Shown here in pieces: positions 8,075-18,497 of a stretch of 64,000 bases of DNA (its first letter is position 1; each line of letters begins with the position of its first letter). A program made the translations under genes and the position numbers. Under the pieces are notes generated by a model. That model made no database searches and was not told the origin of the DNA. It saw only the letters and a program-made list of their open reading frames with translations. The DNA comes from Chloroflexi bacterium CSP1-4 (GTDB lineage Bacteria; Chloroflexota; Limnocylindria; Limnocylindrales; CSP1-4): NCBI GenBank assembly GCA_001443375.1, contig LDXM01000014.1:1-64000 (forward strand), given 5' to 3'.

Positions 8075-8096
8075 CACGCGACGGTTCGCCCGCGTG
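8075..8096. terminator. Hairpin between convergent genes, possible bidirectional terminator
   Basis: A 6-bp inverted repeat CACGCG/CGCGTG with a 10-base loop sits in the 37-base gap between the DsrE stop (8064) and the stop of the convergent gene (8102). There is no T tract, so this is a candidate only. Confidence 0.35.
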
Positions 8097-8101
8097 CTGA
8101 C

Positions 8102-9130
8102 TCACTGCGGTCCGGAGGCCGCCTTGAGCACCCGGCAGGCGCGCAGGGTGACCCACTTGCTGGGCGCGCCCTGCCGCTCGAAGTCCACCCAGGTCTTGCC
8201 GTTGTAGGCGTAGCGGTTCGGCCAGCGGCCGCGCCGGTCCTGGAGCGAGAGGAGCCAGTCGATCGCGCCTCGCAGGCGCGGATCGCGCGCGTAGCCGAGC
8301 TCTGTCAGGACCTCGAGCTCCTGCGAGATGTCCGCGATGTAGCCCGATGGGAAGCCGGTCTTGAACCAGCTCGTGCTCGGCTTCGTGTTGCCCCAGCCGG
8401 CGGGGTAGGCCGCCATCGCTGGGTCTACGCTGAAGAGGAACTCGACCCCCGCGTCGATCGCACGGCGAACGTGGGGGGCTCGCCGGCGCGGCGGAACGCG
8501 CACCAGCGCCAGCAGCGCCTTCACCGCTCCCCAGGCGCACGGCAGGTGCTCGTTGATCGCGCACTCGAACCCGGGGCCGCTGGTCGATGAGCGGTAGTAG
8601 CGCTCAATCCCCTCGCCGGTGATCGAGCGAGCCTGCCAGTCGAGCGCTCGCTTCACGCGCGGATCGTCCAGCCACCCGAACCCGATCAGCGCGCGGAGCA
8701 GGTTGCCGTGGAGGCAGTGAACGACCGTGGACGGGGGCGGCGGCCGGTCGGTCTTCGCGCTCGAGGAGCCGAAGCCGCCCGACTCCGTCTGCGTGTGGGA
8801 GAGCACGTACTCGCACGCGGCTCGGATCCGCGAGTCCTTCCCGTCGGCGCCGAGCTGGTCGAGGAAGACGACCTGCCACGTCGTTCCGAGGTACTTGGGC
8901 CCGTAGCCGGCACCGGGCTTCACCCAGTAGCCCTCGGGATGCTGGGCGGCCAGGATGGCCGCGATGGGGTCGGTCCGCATGGCCGCCGCGAGCGCCTCGC
9001 GGACCTCGGGGTCGTCCTCCGGGCGATCCAGCAGCAGGCGAAGCGTCGTGTGCCGGACCGCCGGCGTCTCGGGCTCCAGGAGCCAGGGCGTCGGATCAGC
9101 ATTCAGTCGCTCGAGCCAGGGGCTCTCCAT
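8102..9130 (-). CDS. Alpha/alpha-toroid (prenyltransferase/squalene-oxidase repeat-like) protein, function unknown
   Basis: 342 residues with no signal peptide. Repeated helix pairs with Gly-Trp-rich turns (EGYWVKPGAGYGPKYLGTTW, ESGGFGSS, RRGRWPNRYAYNGKTW) resemble the alpha-alpha toroid of terpene cyclases and prenyltransferase beta subunits. The DxDD cyclase acid is not evident, so no enzyme activity is claimed. Genes like this are scattered in Chloroflexota and Actinobacteria as uncharacterised proteins. It converges on the sulfur operon and diverges from the HAD gene with only 44 bases between start codons. A CAGAAT -10-like box lies 7 bases before the ATG and no Shine-Dalgarno is visible, so it may be leaderless. 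Confidence 0.65.
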   Translation of the reverse strand: MESPWLERLNADPTPWLLEPETPAVRHTTLRLLLDRPEDDPEVREALAAAMRTDPIAAILAAQHPEGYWVKPGAGYGPKYLGTTWQVVFLDQLGADGKDSRIRAACEYVLSHTQTESGGFGSSSAKTDRPPPPSTVVHCLHGNLLRALIGFGWLDDPRVKRALDWQARSITGEGIERYYRSSTSGPGFECAINEHLPCAWGAVKALLALVRVPPRRRAPHVRRAIDAGVEFLFSVDPAMAAYPAGWGNTKPSTSWFKTGFPSGYIADISQELEVLTELGYARDPRLRGAIDWLLSLQDRRGRWPNRYAYNGKTWVDFERQGAPSKWVTLRACRVLKAASGPQ

Positions 9131-9137
9131 GCCATCG

Positions 9138-9143
9138 ATTCTG
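9138..9143 (-). promoter_or_regulatory. Putative -10 box, leaderless start of the toroid gene
   Basis: CAGAAT on the minus strand ends 7 bases before ATG 9130. The 44-base divergent spacer leaves no room for a normal leader. No convincing -35 is seen. Confidence 0.35.
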
Positions 9144-9161
9144 ACTCCGTGCGCAATCCCC

Positions 9162-9167
9162 TACCAT
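9162..9167 (+). promoter_or_regulatory. Putative -10 box, leaderless start of the HAD gene
   Basis: TACCAT ends 7 bases before ATG 9175, and no ribosome-binding site lies between. The arrangement mirrors that of the divergent neighbour. Confidence 0.35.
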
Positions 9168-9174
9168 CGTCCGG

Positions 9175-9858
9175 ATGGAACGGGTCGTCGCGTCCGATCT
9201 CGAGGGCACCCTGACCGCCGGGTCGACCTGGCGCGGCGTCGGCCGCTACCTGAGCGAGTACGGCAGCAAGGGCGCGTACCGCCTGTTCCTGTACCCGCGT
9301 TTGCCGCTGGTCTGGCTGGCCCGACGAGGCTGGATCGACGTCCAAGCGTTCCGCGAGCGCTGGATGCGCGACCTCACCCGGCTGCTGGGCGGCTGGACGG
9401 AGGCCCGCATCGACGAGATGGCGGCCTGGGTGCTGGAGCATGAGCTCTGGCCCGAGCGCCGCGAGGTCGTCATCGCGGAGTTGGCGGCGGCACGCGACGA
9501 GGGCGCCCGGCTCATCCTCGCCTCGGGCACCTACCAGCCCGTCCTGCGGGCCTTCGCCGAGCGGATCGGGGCCGAGGCGCTGGGCACGGAGCTGGCGTAC
9601 CTGGACGGGCGCGCCACGGGTCGCTTCGCAGGCACGATGGGCACCGGCGAGGAGAAGGCTGCGCGGCTGGCCGCTACCCTCGGCGGCGCCACGCTGGACG
9701 CGGCGTACGGCGACTCGGCCGCGGACATCGCCATGCTCGAGATGGCCTCGGCCGCCGTGGCCGTGCACCCCGAGCCGGACCTGGAGCGCGTCGCCCGCGC
9801 GCGAGGCTGGCGCATCCTCGTCGAGCCTGCGGCGGCATCCCGGCCCGATCCGACATGA
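9175..9858 (+). CDS. HAD-IB family hydrolase (SerB-like phosphatase)
   Basis: 227 residues. All four HAD motifs are visible: DLEGTLT at residues 8-14 (the nucleophile Asp8 is present but the usual second Asp is Glu10), LASGTY, a lysine in GEEKAARL, and YGDSAADIAML. The cap of about 80 residues after motif I fits subfamily IB, which includes phosphoserine and related small-molecule phosphatases. The substrate cannot be assigned. The stop overlaps the start of the ABC ATPase by 4 bases (ATGA), so it is translationally coupled to the exporter genes. Confidence 0.78.
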   Translation: MERVVASDLEGTLTAGSTWRGVGRYLSEYGSKGAYRLFLYPRLPLVWLARRGWIDVQAFRERWMRDLTRLLGGWTEARIDEMAAWVLEHELWPERREVVIAELAAARDEGARLILASGTYQPVLRAFAERIGAEALGTELAYLDGRATGRFAGTMGTGEEKAARLAATLGGATLDAAYGDSAADIAMLEMASAAVAVHPEPDLERVARARGWRILVEPAAASRPDPT

Positions 9859-10832
9859 ACGCCACTGGTGCGGCCAGCCCAGTCATCCGGACCGAGAACC
9901 TTGGCCGCCGCTTCGGCGACCTGTGGGCCATCCGCGGTGTGGATCTCGAGCTGCGCGGGGGCGAGGTCTTCGGCCTCCTCGGGCCCAACGGCGCAGGCAA
10001 GACGACCACGGTGCGGGTCCTCAGCGCGCTCATCGCACCGAGCGAGGGGCGCGCCTGGGTCGACGGCTTCGACGTCCGCGAGCAGCCCGACGAGGTCCGG
10101 CGCCGGATCGGCATCCTGACCGAGACGCCCGGCCTCTACGAGCGCCTGACGGCCCGCCAGAACCTCGAGTTCTTCGCCCGCCTGCACGGCCTCGACGCGA
10201 CCACCCGGGCAGAGCGCATCGAGCGATTCCTGCGCCTGTTCGACCTCTGGGACCGGCGCGACGACCCCGCCGGCACCTTCAGCAAGGGCATGAAGCAGAA
10301 GCTCGCCATCACGCGGGCCCTGCTTCACGAGCCGAGCGTGGTCTTCCTCGACGAGCCGACCGCCGCGCTCGACCCCGAGGCCGCGTTCGTCGTCCGCGAG
10401 GCGATCGCCTCGCTGCGCGGCGCCGGCCGCACGATCGTGCTGTGCACGCACAACCTCGATGAGGCCGAACGGCTGTGCGACCGCATCGGCTTCGTCCGCG
10501 GTGCGCTGCTGCGCGTGGACAGTCCCGAGCGCCTGCGCAACGGCTCGAGCGGTCCGACGGTCCGGATCGAGCTTGGAGCGCCGGCGACCGAGGATCAGCT
10601 GGCGGCGCTGCGGGCGACGCCGGGCGTCGTGGAGATCCTGGCCGACGGCGGCAGTCCGGACGTCCTGAGCGTCGGGCTGGCCGACCTGCGCCGGGACGCA
10701 CCGGCCGCGGTGCGCACGCTGGTCGGCGCCGGTGCCGATCTGCTCGGTCTGCGCGAGGAAGCTCGGAGCCTGGAGGCCGTCTACTTCGAGGTCATGGGCA
10801 GCCGGCCGCAGCTCGAAGGCCCGGTGGGCTGA
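9855..10832 (+). CDS. ABC exporter ATP-binding protein (CcmA/DrrA type)
   Basis: 325 residues. Walker A GPNGAGKTT at 43-51, signature FSKGMKQK, Walker B VVFLDEPTAALDPEA and switch His in LCTHNLDEAE are all intact. A C-terminal regulatory extension of about 90 residues is typical of the DrrA/NatA drug- and sodium-export ATPases. It starts in an ATGA overlap with the HAD gene and is followed by its permease with a TGATG overlap. It energises transport by the downstream protein; cargo is unknown. Confidence 0.9.
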   Translation: MNATGAASPVIRTENLGRRFGDLWAIRGVDLELRGGEVFGLLGPNGAGKTTTVRVLSALIAPSEGRAWVDGFDVREQPDEVRRRIGILTETPGLYERLTARQNLEFFARLHGLDATTRAERIERFLRLFDLWDRRDDPAGTFSKGMKQKLAITRALLHEPSVVFLDEPTAALDPEAAFVVREAIASLRGAGRTIVLCTHNLDEAERLCDRIGFVRGALLRVDSPERLRNGSSGPTVRIELGAPATEDQLAALRATPGVVEILADGGSPDVLSVGLADLRRDAPAAVRTLVGAGADLLGLREEARSLEAVYFEVMGSRPQLEGPVG

Positions 10833-11626
10833 TGCGCCTCGCGATGCTCGCCACGATCGTCCGGCGCGAGGCGCTCGAGATCGTGCGCAACCGGCTCCTC
10901 GTCGCGTCGATCGTGCTCCCGCCGGTCATCCTCGTCGCCCTGCCGCTCGTGCTGGGCATGTTCCCTGGCGATACCGGCAAGGACCCGCCGCCCGAGTACG
11001 TGGCACAGATCCTGGCCAGCCGCCCGGACTGGGCGAGCCTCACTCGGGAGCACCTGATCGCGGCGTTCCTCCTGCAGCAGTTCCTGGCCATCTTCCTGAT
11101 GATGCCCGCCTACGTGCCGCTTTCGATCGCCACGTTCTCCATCGTGGGCGAGAAGCAGAGTCGCAGCCTGGAAGCCGTCCTCGCCACGCCGATCCGGACG
11201 GCGGAGCTGCTGGCCGGCAAGTCGATCGCCGCGGTGGTGCCCGGGGTCGTCACCTCATGGGTCGCGTATGGCGCGCTCATCGGGCTGGCCGGCCTGCTCC
11301 TCGGACCGGAACTCTCGGGCGTCCTCGCCGACGGATCATGGCTGGCCGCCGTCTTCCTGCTCGGCCCGGCCATCGGGCTCGTCTCGTGCGTGGCCGGGAT
11401 CATCGTCAGCAGTCGGGTCAACGATGCCCGGGTGGCTCAGCAGATCGGCGGCGTGGTCATCCTGCCCATCGTCGGCATCGTCATGATCCAGGCCCTGGGC
11501 GGCTACCTGCTCGGTCCCCGCGAGTACCTCATCGCCACGGTCGTCGTGGGCGCCGTCGGCGTGGCCGGCATCTGGCTGGCGGCGCGGCTCTTCGGACGCG
11601 AGACGATCCTCACCCGCTGGCGCTGA
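10832..11626 (+). CDS. ABC-2 type exporter permease
   Basis: 264 residues. A first membrane helix (about 20-45) is followed by an extracytoplasmic loop, then five helices from about residue 85 to the end. FSIVGEKQSRSLEAVLATPI is the conserved coupling-helix region of ABC-2/NatB permeases. The start overlaps the ATPase stop by one base. It forms the membrane channel of the exporter. Nothing downstream on this strand belongs to the operon. Confidence 0.87.
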   Translation: MRLAMLATIVRREALEIVRNRLLVASIVLPPVILVALPLVLGMFPGDTGKDPPPEYVAQILASRPDWASLTREHLIAAFLLQQFLAIFLMMPAYVPLSIATFSIVGEKQSRSLEAVLATPIRTAELLAGKSIAAVVPGVVTSWVAYGALIGLAGLLLGPELSGVLADGSWLAAVFLLGPAIGLVSCVAGIIVSSRVNDARVAQQIGGVVILPIVGIVMIQALGGYLLGPREYLIATVVVGAVGVAGIWLAARLFGRETILTRWR

Positions 11627-11648
11627 GGGCGGCCTCATCCGAGGACGG

Positions 11649-11820
11649 TGAGGCCATCTCTCGCAGGCATTGGATCTCACCCAGCGGGGGCCTGTCTGGC
11701 CGTGGCGACCATCCAGGGCGAGCGCCGGCACCGGTACATGCCCCCCACGCATGGATACGGTGCCGGGGGCTGTCCAGCGGGGGCGGCTTCAGAGAGCTGG
11801 CCTGGATCCAATGCGCCTCA
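11649..11820. repeat. Palindromic structured element between convergent genes (ncRNA or MITE-like candidate)
   Basis: Outer arms TGAGGC (11649-11654) and GCATTGGATC (11667-11676) are matched by GATCCAATGC (11805-11814) and GCCTCA (11815-11820). At the centre a strong hairpin pairs CCGGCACCG (11725-11733) plus CATGC with GCATG plus CGGTGCCGG (to 11766). In each half the 11-mer CCAGCGGGGGC occurs (11681-11691 and 11774-11784) followed by a CTGG that could close a side hairpin. The whole is a nested, cloverleaf-like fold of about 172 bases. It lies in the 254-base gap between the permease stop and the ppdK stop. A bidirectional terminator, a small RNA or a miniature transposable element are all possible; no convincing protein is encoded. 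Confidence 0.5.
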
Positions 11821-11880
11821 GGAATGGACGAGCATCTTGATCGGCGCCGGCGCTCCCCCGCCCGCCGCCGGGCAGCGAGG

Positions 11881-14675
<2,795 letters not shown>

Positions 14676-14741
14676 CGGGGCAGGCTCCTCGGAACGTGTC
14701 GGGCCGGGCTGCGCCGGCCGCGAGGTCGATGTGTCGCAGCG

Positions 14742-14747
14742 ATTGTA
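14742..14747 (-). promoter_or_regulatory. Putative -10 box of ppdK
   Basis: TACAAT on the minus strand lies 66 bases before ATG 14675, giving a leader of about 60 bases that contains the GAGGAGC ribosome-binding site. The same TACAATCGCT string precedes cdaA. No good -35 is seen. Confidence 0.4.
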
Positions 14748-14977
14748 CCGGGCTCCCCGGAGGGGACCCTGCCAGCTGCCGCCCCGAGCGCGTGACGGCC
14801 TCCAGCACGGGGTACTCGACCGCCGAGCTCCCGTGCGACCCGGTGATCCTGCCCTCCACGTTGCCTGCCCGGCACCTTGACCGGCGCCCGAGTATCGATA
14901 GGAATGGCTGCTTGCACGTCGAGGATCGCCGTGCCGCGGCGAAGGATTCCCATCGCGGCGGCGACTAACCTTGTGAG

Positions 14978-14996
14978 CCCCCGGTTCGGCCGGGGG
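14978..14996 (+). other. GC hairpin in the leader of the sigma-factor gene
   Basis: CCCCCGG and CCGGGGG pair around a 5-base loop, 24 bases before the GTG at 15020. It could act as a leader or attenuator structure, or end readthrough. The rest of the 344-base gap 14676-15019 holds the ppdK promoter region and nothing else I can support. Confidence 0.3.
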
Positions 14997-15019
14997 AGTT
15001 ACCGAGGCGGATATCCGAG

Positions 15020-15597
15020 GTGAACGATCCCGCCGCCACGGGCCGGATGGACGCGGCCAACCGAGACTGGGGTTCTGAGCTCGCGTCCACGTTCGCATCC
15101 GAGGCGGCCTTCCGGGCCTTCTACGATCGAGCCCTGCCTCGTGTCTACGGTTATGTCTATGGGCGCTGTGGGGATCCCGCCGTGGCCGAGGAGCTCACCC
15201 AACTGGCCTTCACGTCCGCCGTTCACGAGCGCGCGCGGTTCGACGGCCGCTCTGATCCAATCACGTGGCTCATCGGCATCGCCCGTCACAAGCTGGCGGA
15301 CCACTACCGCCGTGTCGACCGGGACGAACATCGCCGACTTGCCTGATCGTGCGCGAGATCACGTCGGAGGCCGACGCTCTGGCCTGGCAGCGACTCGACG
15401 AGCGCGAGGCCATCCTTCGGGCGCTGCACGGGCTGCCGGCCCTGCAGCGCGCCGTGCTCGTCTTCCACTACGCCGACGGTCTGCCGGTGCGCGAGATCGC
15501 CCGCCGCCTGGGCAAGTCCGAGTCCGCGACCGAATCGCTCATGACGCGCGCACGCGAGGCCTTCCGCCGCGCCTACGGAGAGCCGACCGATGTCTGA
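15020..15597 (+). CDS. ECF-type sigma-70 factor, interrupted by one frameshift
   Basis: The first frame (15020-15346) ends with sigma region 2: FRAFYDRALPRVYGYVYGR, AEELTQLAF and WLIGIARHKLADHYRR. The shifted frame to 15597 carries region 4: LPALQRAVLVFHYADGLPVREIA, then LGKSESATESLMTRARE. The frame changes at 15342-15344, where inserting one C after GCC turns TGA into CTG and joins ...RRLA to LIVREITSEAD. Joined, the protein is about 192 residues, the usual ECF size. It should direct RNA polymerase to its own regulon. The 3' end overlaps the next gene, an anti-sigma-like fusion, by 8 bases. GTG 15020 has GAGG 12 bases upstream; an in-frame ATG (codon 10) is an alternative start. Confidence 0.8.
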
Positions 15598-17419
15598 CGA
15601 CCGCCTCCGCAGCGCCTTCCGGCTCCTCGACACTCCGCTCGACCCGCATCCCGCCTTCGCCGAGCGGCTCTACGAATCGCTCGCGATCGAAGCGGGGTTC
15701 CGCGGTGCCATATCCCGGCGTCGCCCTTGGCGGTGGGGCACCCTGATGCCGGCCTGGCGGACGATGACACCCGCCATGCGCCTCGTCTACCTGGCGGCGG
15801 TCGTGACGTTGCTACTGGCCGCCCTGATCGGCGCCGGGCTCGCGGCGCGGCTGCTCCTCGCCGAGCCGAGCGCTGCCGATATCGTGGCCGCCTCGCAGGG
15901 GGTGCAGCAGGATCCGCCGGCGTATCGGATGACCATCCAGGCGATCGATCCGGTGCGACGGTATGTCATCAGCTTCGACGGTCACGGGGCATGGCGCTGG
16001 GATCGCCTCGTCGAACCCGAACTCGCGGCGTCGGCGCAGGGCGCCTACGAGATCCATGCTGACGGAAGAGTCGGGCGCTTCGATCCCACGTTCCGGACGT
16101 GGTCCGTCACCGGTGACGAGCTGCGCCTCGTGGAGAACGGCACGTGGTTGAGCTGGATCGAGGCGGTCCCCTATCAGCCGGGGTCCCCCATCCCGTGGAT
16201 CTCCTGCGACAGCTGGGAACGCCTCGATGACGAGGTCGTGGCCAGCCGTCCGGCCTACCACCTGCGCTGCGCTGCTCGCGAGTTCTGGGTCGATACGACC
16301 AGCCTGCTGCTCGTGGGCATGTCGACACCGCAGGGTTCGGAAGGCGCCGGCGTATCGGGCATGGCGACGGCATTGGAGATCGATCCTCCGTTCTCGTCGG
16401 ACACCTTCGCCCTGACCGCGCCGGTCGGAGCTCAGGTCATCGACCAGAACAACCCACCCGCGAGCTTGGTCCTGCGGGTCGGTGAACCGCCCCCTTCGTG
16501 GACCGCGACCTACCTCGACGGGCGCGTCCTGGACTCGTCCAAGCTCGGCCTGCCCGCCGCCGTCTATGCCTGGGCACCGTGGTGCCCGCCATGCTTGGGA
16601 TCGACGTTGCAGGATCTGCAGGCCGTGGCCAGCGGCCATCCGGAGATCACGACCGTGGCTGTCGCACTGGACCAGCAGAGAACGGTCAGGGGCTACCTGA
16701 CCCAGCATCCGCTCACCGTGCCGGTCGCCTACGACGACGCCGACTCCTTGATGGGCGCCTGGGCGCTGAACGGCATCCCGACATTGGTCCTTCTGGACCG
16801 CGACGGGAACGTCGCGGCGGTGCACCCCGGGCCTTTGACGGGAGCCGATCTCCAGGCGATGTACGCGGCGCTCGCTGCCGGGGACCCGATCCCGAGCCCG
16901 GTCCCGACACCGGTGCGATCTCCCGAGCCGCCGCCTCCCAGCCTGGCGCCCGGCGCGACCGAGGTCGTCAGCGGACTCTCCACCGGCGAGGCCATGCCCG
17001 AGTGGAGCGGCCCACTCGCTACGGGCGGGACGTTCCAGAGCTCGAGCCTCGTCGGGCGACCGGCTGCGATCTGGTTCTTCACGGGCGGCACCTGCGATGG
17101 CTGCCCGCTGTCCGACCTCGAGTCGTTCGCCGCGACGGCGGCGTCACTGGGCGGCTCCGCGTCGTTCGTCGTCATCAGCAACGGCGAACCGACGCCGGGC
17201 TGGACGCGGGACCTGCTCGCGAAGCTCGGCATCAAGGATCTACAGGTGATCCTCGCAGTCGACGACGCTATCCCCCAGCGTCTCAAGATGAGCATCTTCG
17301 GAACCATCCTCATCGATGCCGACGGGCGCGTCGTCGAAGTCGTGCCCGGCCTCATGGACCCCGAGACCCTGACGCGCCGCCTCCTGGAGCTGGCCAAGGA
17401 CGCGGCGACGTCGCCGTAG
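15590..17419 (+). CDS. Anti-sigma-like membrane protein fused to a LolA/RseB-like and two thioredoxin-like domains
   Basis: 609 residues. The N-terminal ~60 residues resemble the cytoplasmic part of Chloroflexota anti-sigma proteins encoded after ECF factors, and one membrane helix follows (about 68-92). Residues about 95-270 look like the LolA/RseB beta-sheet domain (VISFDGHGAWRWDR, EFWVDTTSLLLVGM). A TlpA-type thioredoxin domain follows with WCPPC (Cys332/335), then a Pro-rich linker (PSPVPTPVRSPEPPPPS) and a second thioredoxin-like domain with CDGC (Cys502/505). Both redox domains would face outside the membrane. The 8-base overlap with the sigma gene argues for a sigma/anti-sigma pair that senses envelope redox or lipoprotein state. 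That role is inference. Confidence 0.7.
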   Translation: MSDDRLRSAFRLLDTPLDPHPAFAERLYESLAIEAGFRGAISRRRPWRWGTLMPAWRTMTPAMRLVYLAAVVTLLLAALIGAGLAARLLLAEPSAADIVAASQGVQQDPPAYRMTIQAIDPVRRYVISFDGHGAWRWDRLVEPELAASAQGAYEIHADGRVGRFDPTFRTWSVTGDELRLVENGTWLSWIEAVPYQPGSPIPWISCDSWERLDDEVVASRPAYHLRCAAREFWVDTTSLLLVGMSTPQGSEGAGVSGMATALEIDPPFSSDTFALTAPVGAQVIDQNNPPASLVLRVGEPPPSWTATYLDGRVLDSSKLGLPAAVYAWAPWCPPCLGSTLQDLQAVASGHPEITTVAVALDQQRTVRGYLTQHPLTVPVAYDDADSLMGAWALNGIPTLVLLDRDGNVAAVHPGPLTGADLQAMYAALAAGDPIPSPVPTPVRSPEPPPPSLAPGATEVVSGLSTGEAMPEWSGPLATGGTFQSSSLVGRPAAIWFFTGGTCDGCPLSDLESFAATAASLGGSASFVVISNGEPTPGWTRDLLAKLGIKDLQVILAVDDAIPQRLKMSIFGTILIDADGRVVEVVPGLMDPETLTRRLLELAKDAATSP

Positions 17420-17425
17420 CACCCG

Positions 17426-17440
17426 CGGGGCTGCCCCCCG
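17426..17440 (+). terminator. Weak hairpin after the thioredoxin-fusion gene
   Basis: CGGGG and CCCCG can pair around a 5-base loop just past the stop at 17419, without a T tract. It would separate the sigma operon from the reductase gene. Confidence 0.25.
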
Positions 17441-17550
17441 TCGGAGCCTGACCGCCTCCGCGGCCTGTGCCTGCCGCGCGACAGGATCCGCCCCGATCCG
17501 GGCTGACCGATACCATGGACGGGCGTCCGCCGCCAGAGGATCCCGCGTCC

Positions 17551-18402
17551 ATGACCCACCACCACGAGGACCCGCGCGTCATCTCGCTCGAGTCCGAGCA
17601 CTACAACGCCCGGCTCATGCGGCGCGAGGATCAGACCTCGGACCTGGCCACCTTCTGGGTCCGCTACGAGGGCGAGCCGGTGCCCTTCGAGCCGGGGCAG
17701 TACATGACCATCGGCGTCTACGTCGACGGGAAGCTCGTCCAGCGGCCCTACTCGGTGGCGTCGGCGCCCGCCGTGGCCGGCGAGGAGGGCTACGAGTTCT
17801 ACGTCCGCCTCGTGCCGGTGATGCGCTTCACGACGCTGATGTGGCGCCTGCCGGTCGGCCACGAGATGCGCATGATCGGTCCCAAGGGCAAGTTCCTCCT
17901 CGAGCCGGACGACGACCGCACGCATCTCTTCGTCTCGACCGGCACCGGTATCGCGCCGTTCATCTCGATGATCCGCCAGCTCCTGGCGGCCGGGAAGCCG
18001 CGGCGGACGGTCGTGCTCCACGGTGCGAGCTACGCGGACGAGCTGGGCTACCGCGACCTGCTCGAGGGCTGGCAGCGGGACCGCACGTACCCGGTGACCT
18101 ACGTGCCCACCGTCTCGCGTCCCGCCGACCCGCGCAACACGGGCTGGACCGGCCGGACCGGCCGCGCCGAGGCGGTCGTGCAGGCGGTCTGCCGGGACCT
18201 GGGCCTGAGGCCCGAGAAGACGGTCGTCTATATCTGCGGGAACCCGGAGATGATCCTCAACGTCGAAGCCATCCTCATGGATCACGGCTTCCCCGAGTTC
18301 CACGTCAAGAAGGAGCTCTACTGGCCGAAGGGGAAGACGGTCCCCGCGCCCGACGGCGGCGCGCCCGCCCGACCCGCACTCGAGAGTCCCGCGGCGTCGT
18401 GA
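17551..18402 (+). CDS. Ferredoxin/flavodoxin-NADP+ reductase (FNR family)
   Basis: 283 residues from ATG 17551, which has AGAGGA 10 bases upstream; an in-frame ATG at 17515 would add 12 residues. The FAD motif RPYSVASAP, the nucleotide motif STGTGIAPF and the C-terminal YICGNPEM identify the bacterial FNR/CDO-reductase family. The C-terminus continues through KKELYW to a short Pro/Ala-rich tail. It exchanges electrons between NAD(P)H and ferredoxin or flavodoxin. The next two genes encode an NfnAB-like pair, so the three probably set the ferredoxin/NADP balance together. Confidence 0.85.
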   Translation: MTHHHEDPRVISLESEHYNARLMRREDQTSDLATFWVRYEGEPVPFEPGQYMTIGVYVDGKLVQRPYSVASAPAVAGEEGYEFYVRLVPVMRFTTLMWRLPVGHEMRMIGPKGKFLLEPDDDRTHLFVSTGTGIAPFISMIRQLLAAGKPRRTVVLHGASYADELGYRDLLEGWQRDRTYPVTYVPTVSRPADPRNTGWTGRTGRAEAVVQAVCRDLGLRPEKTVVYICGNPEMILNVEAILMDHGFPEFHVKKELYWPKGKTVPAPDGGAPARPALESPAAS

Positions 18403-18497
18403 CGTTCGGCCCCCGTTCGGGGTGCACTTCGACGGTGGAGCTACTCTGCGCCGTGCCGGACCATCGTGACGTCAAATCCACACTGAACTGGTTCGAT

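Noticed and set aside
15020..15597. Two separate small genes (a region-2-only and a region-4-only sigma protein)
   Set aside because: The pieces abut with no gap, sum to a normal ECF length, and the second lacks a start codon with a ribosome-binding site.
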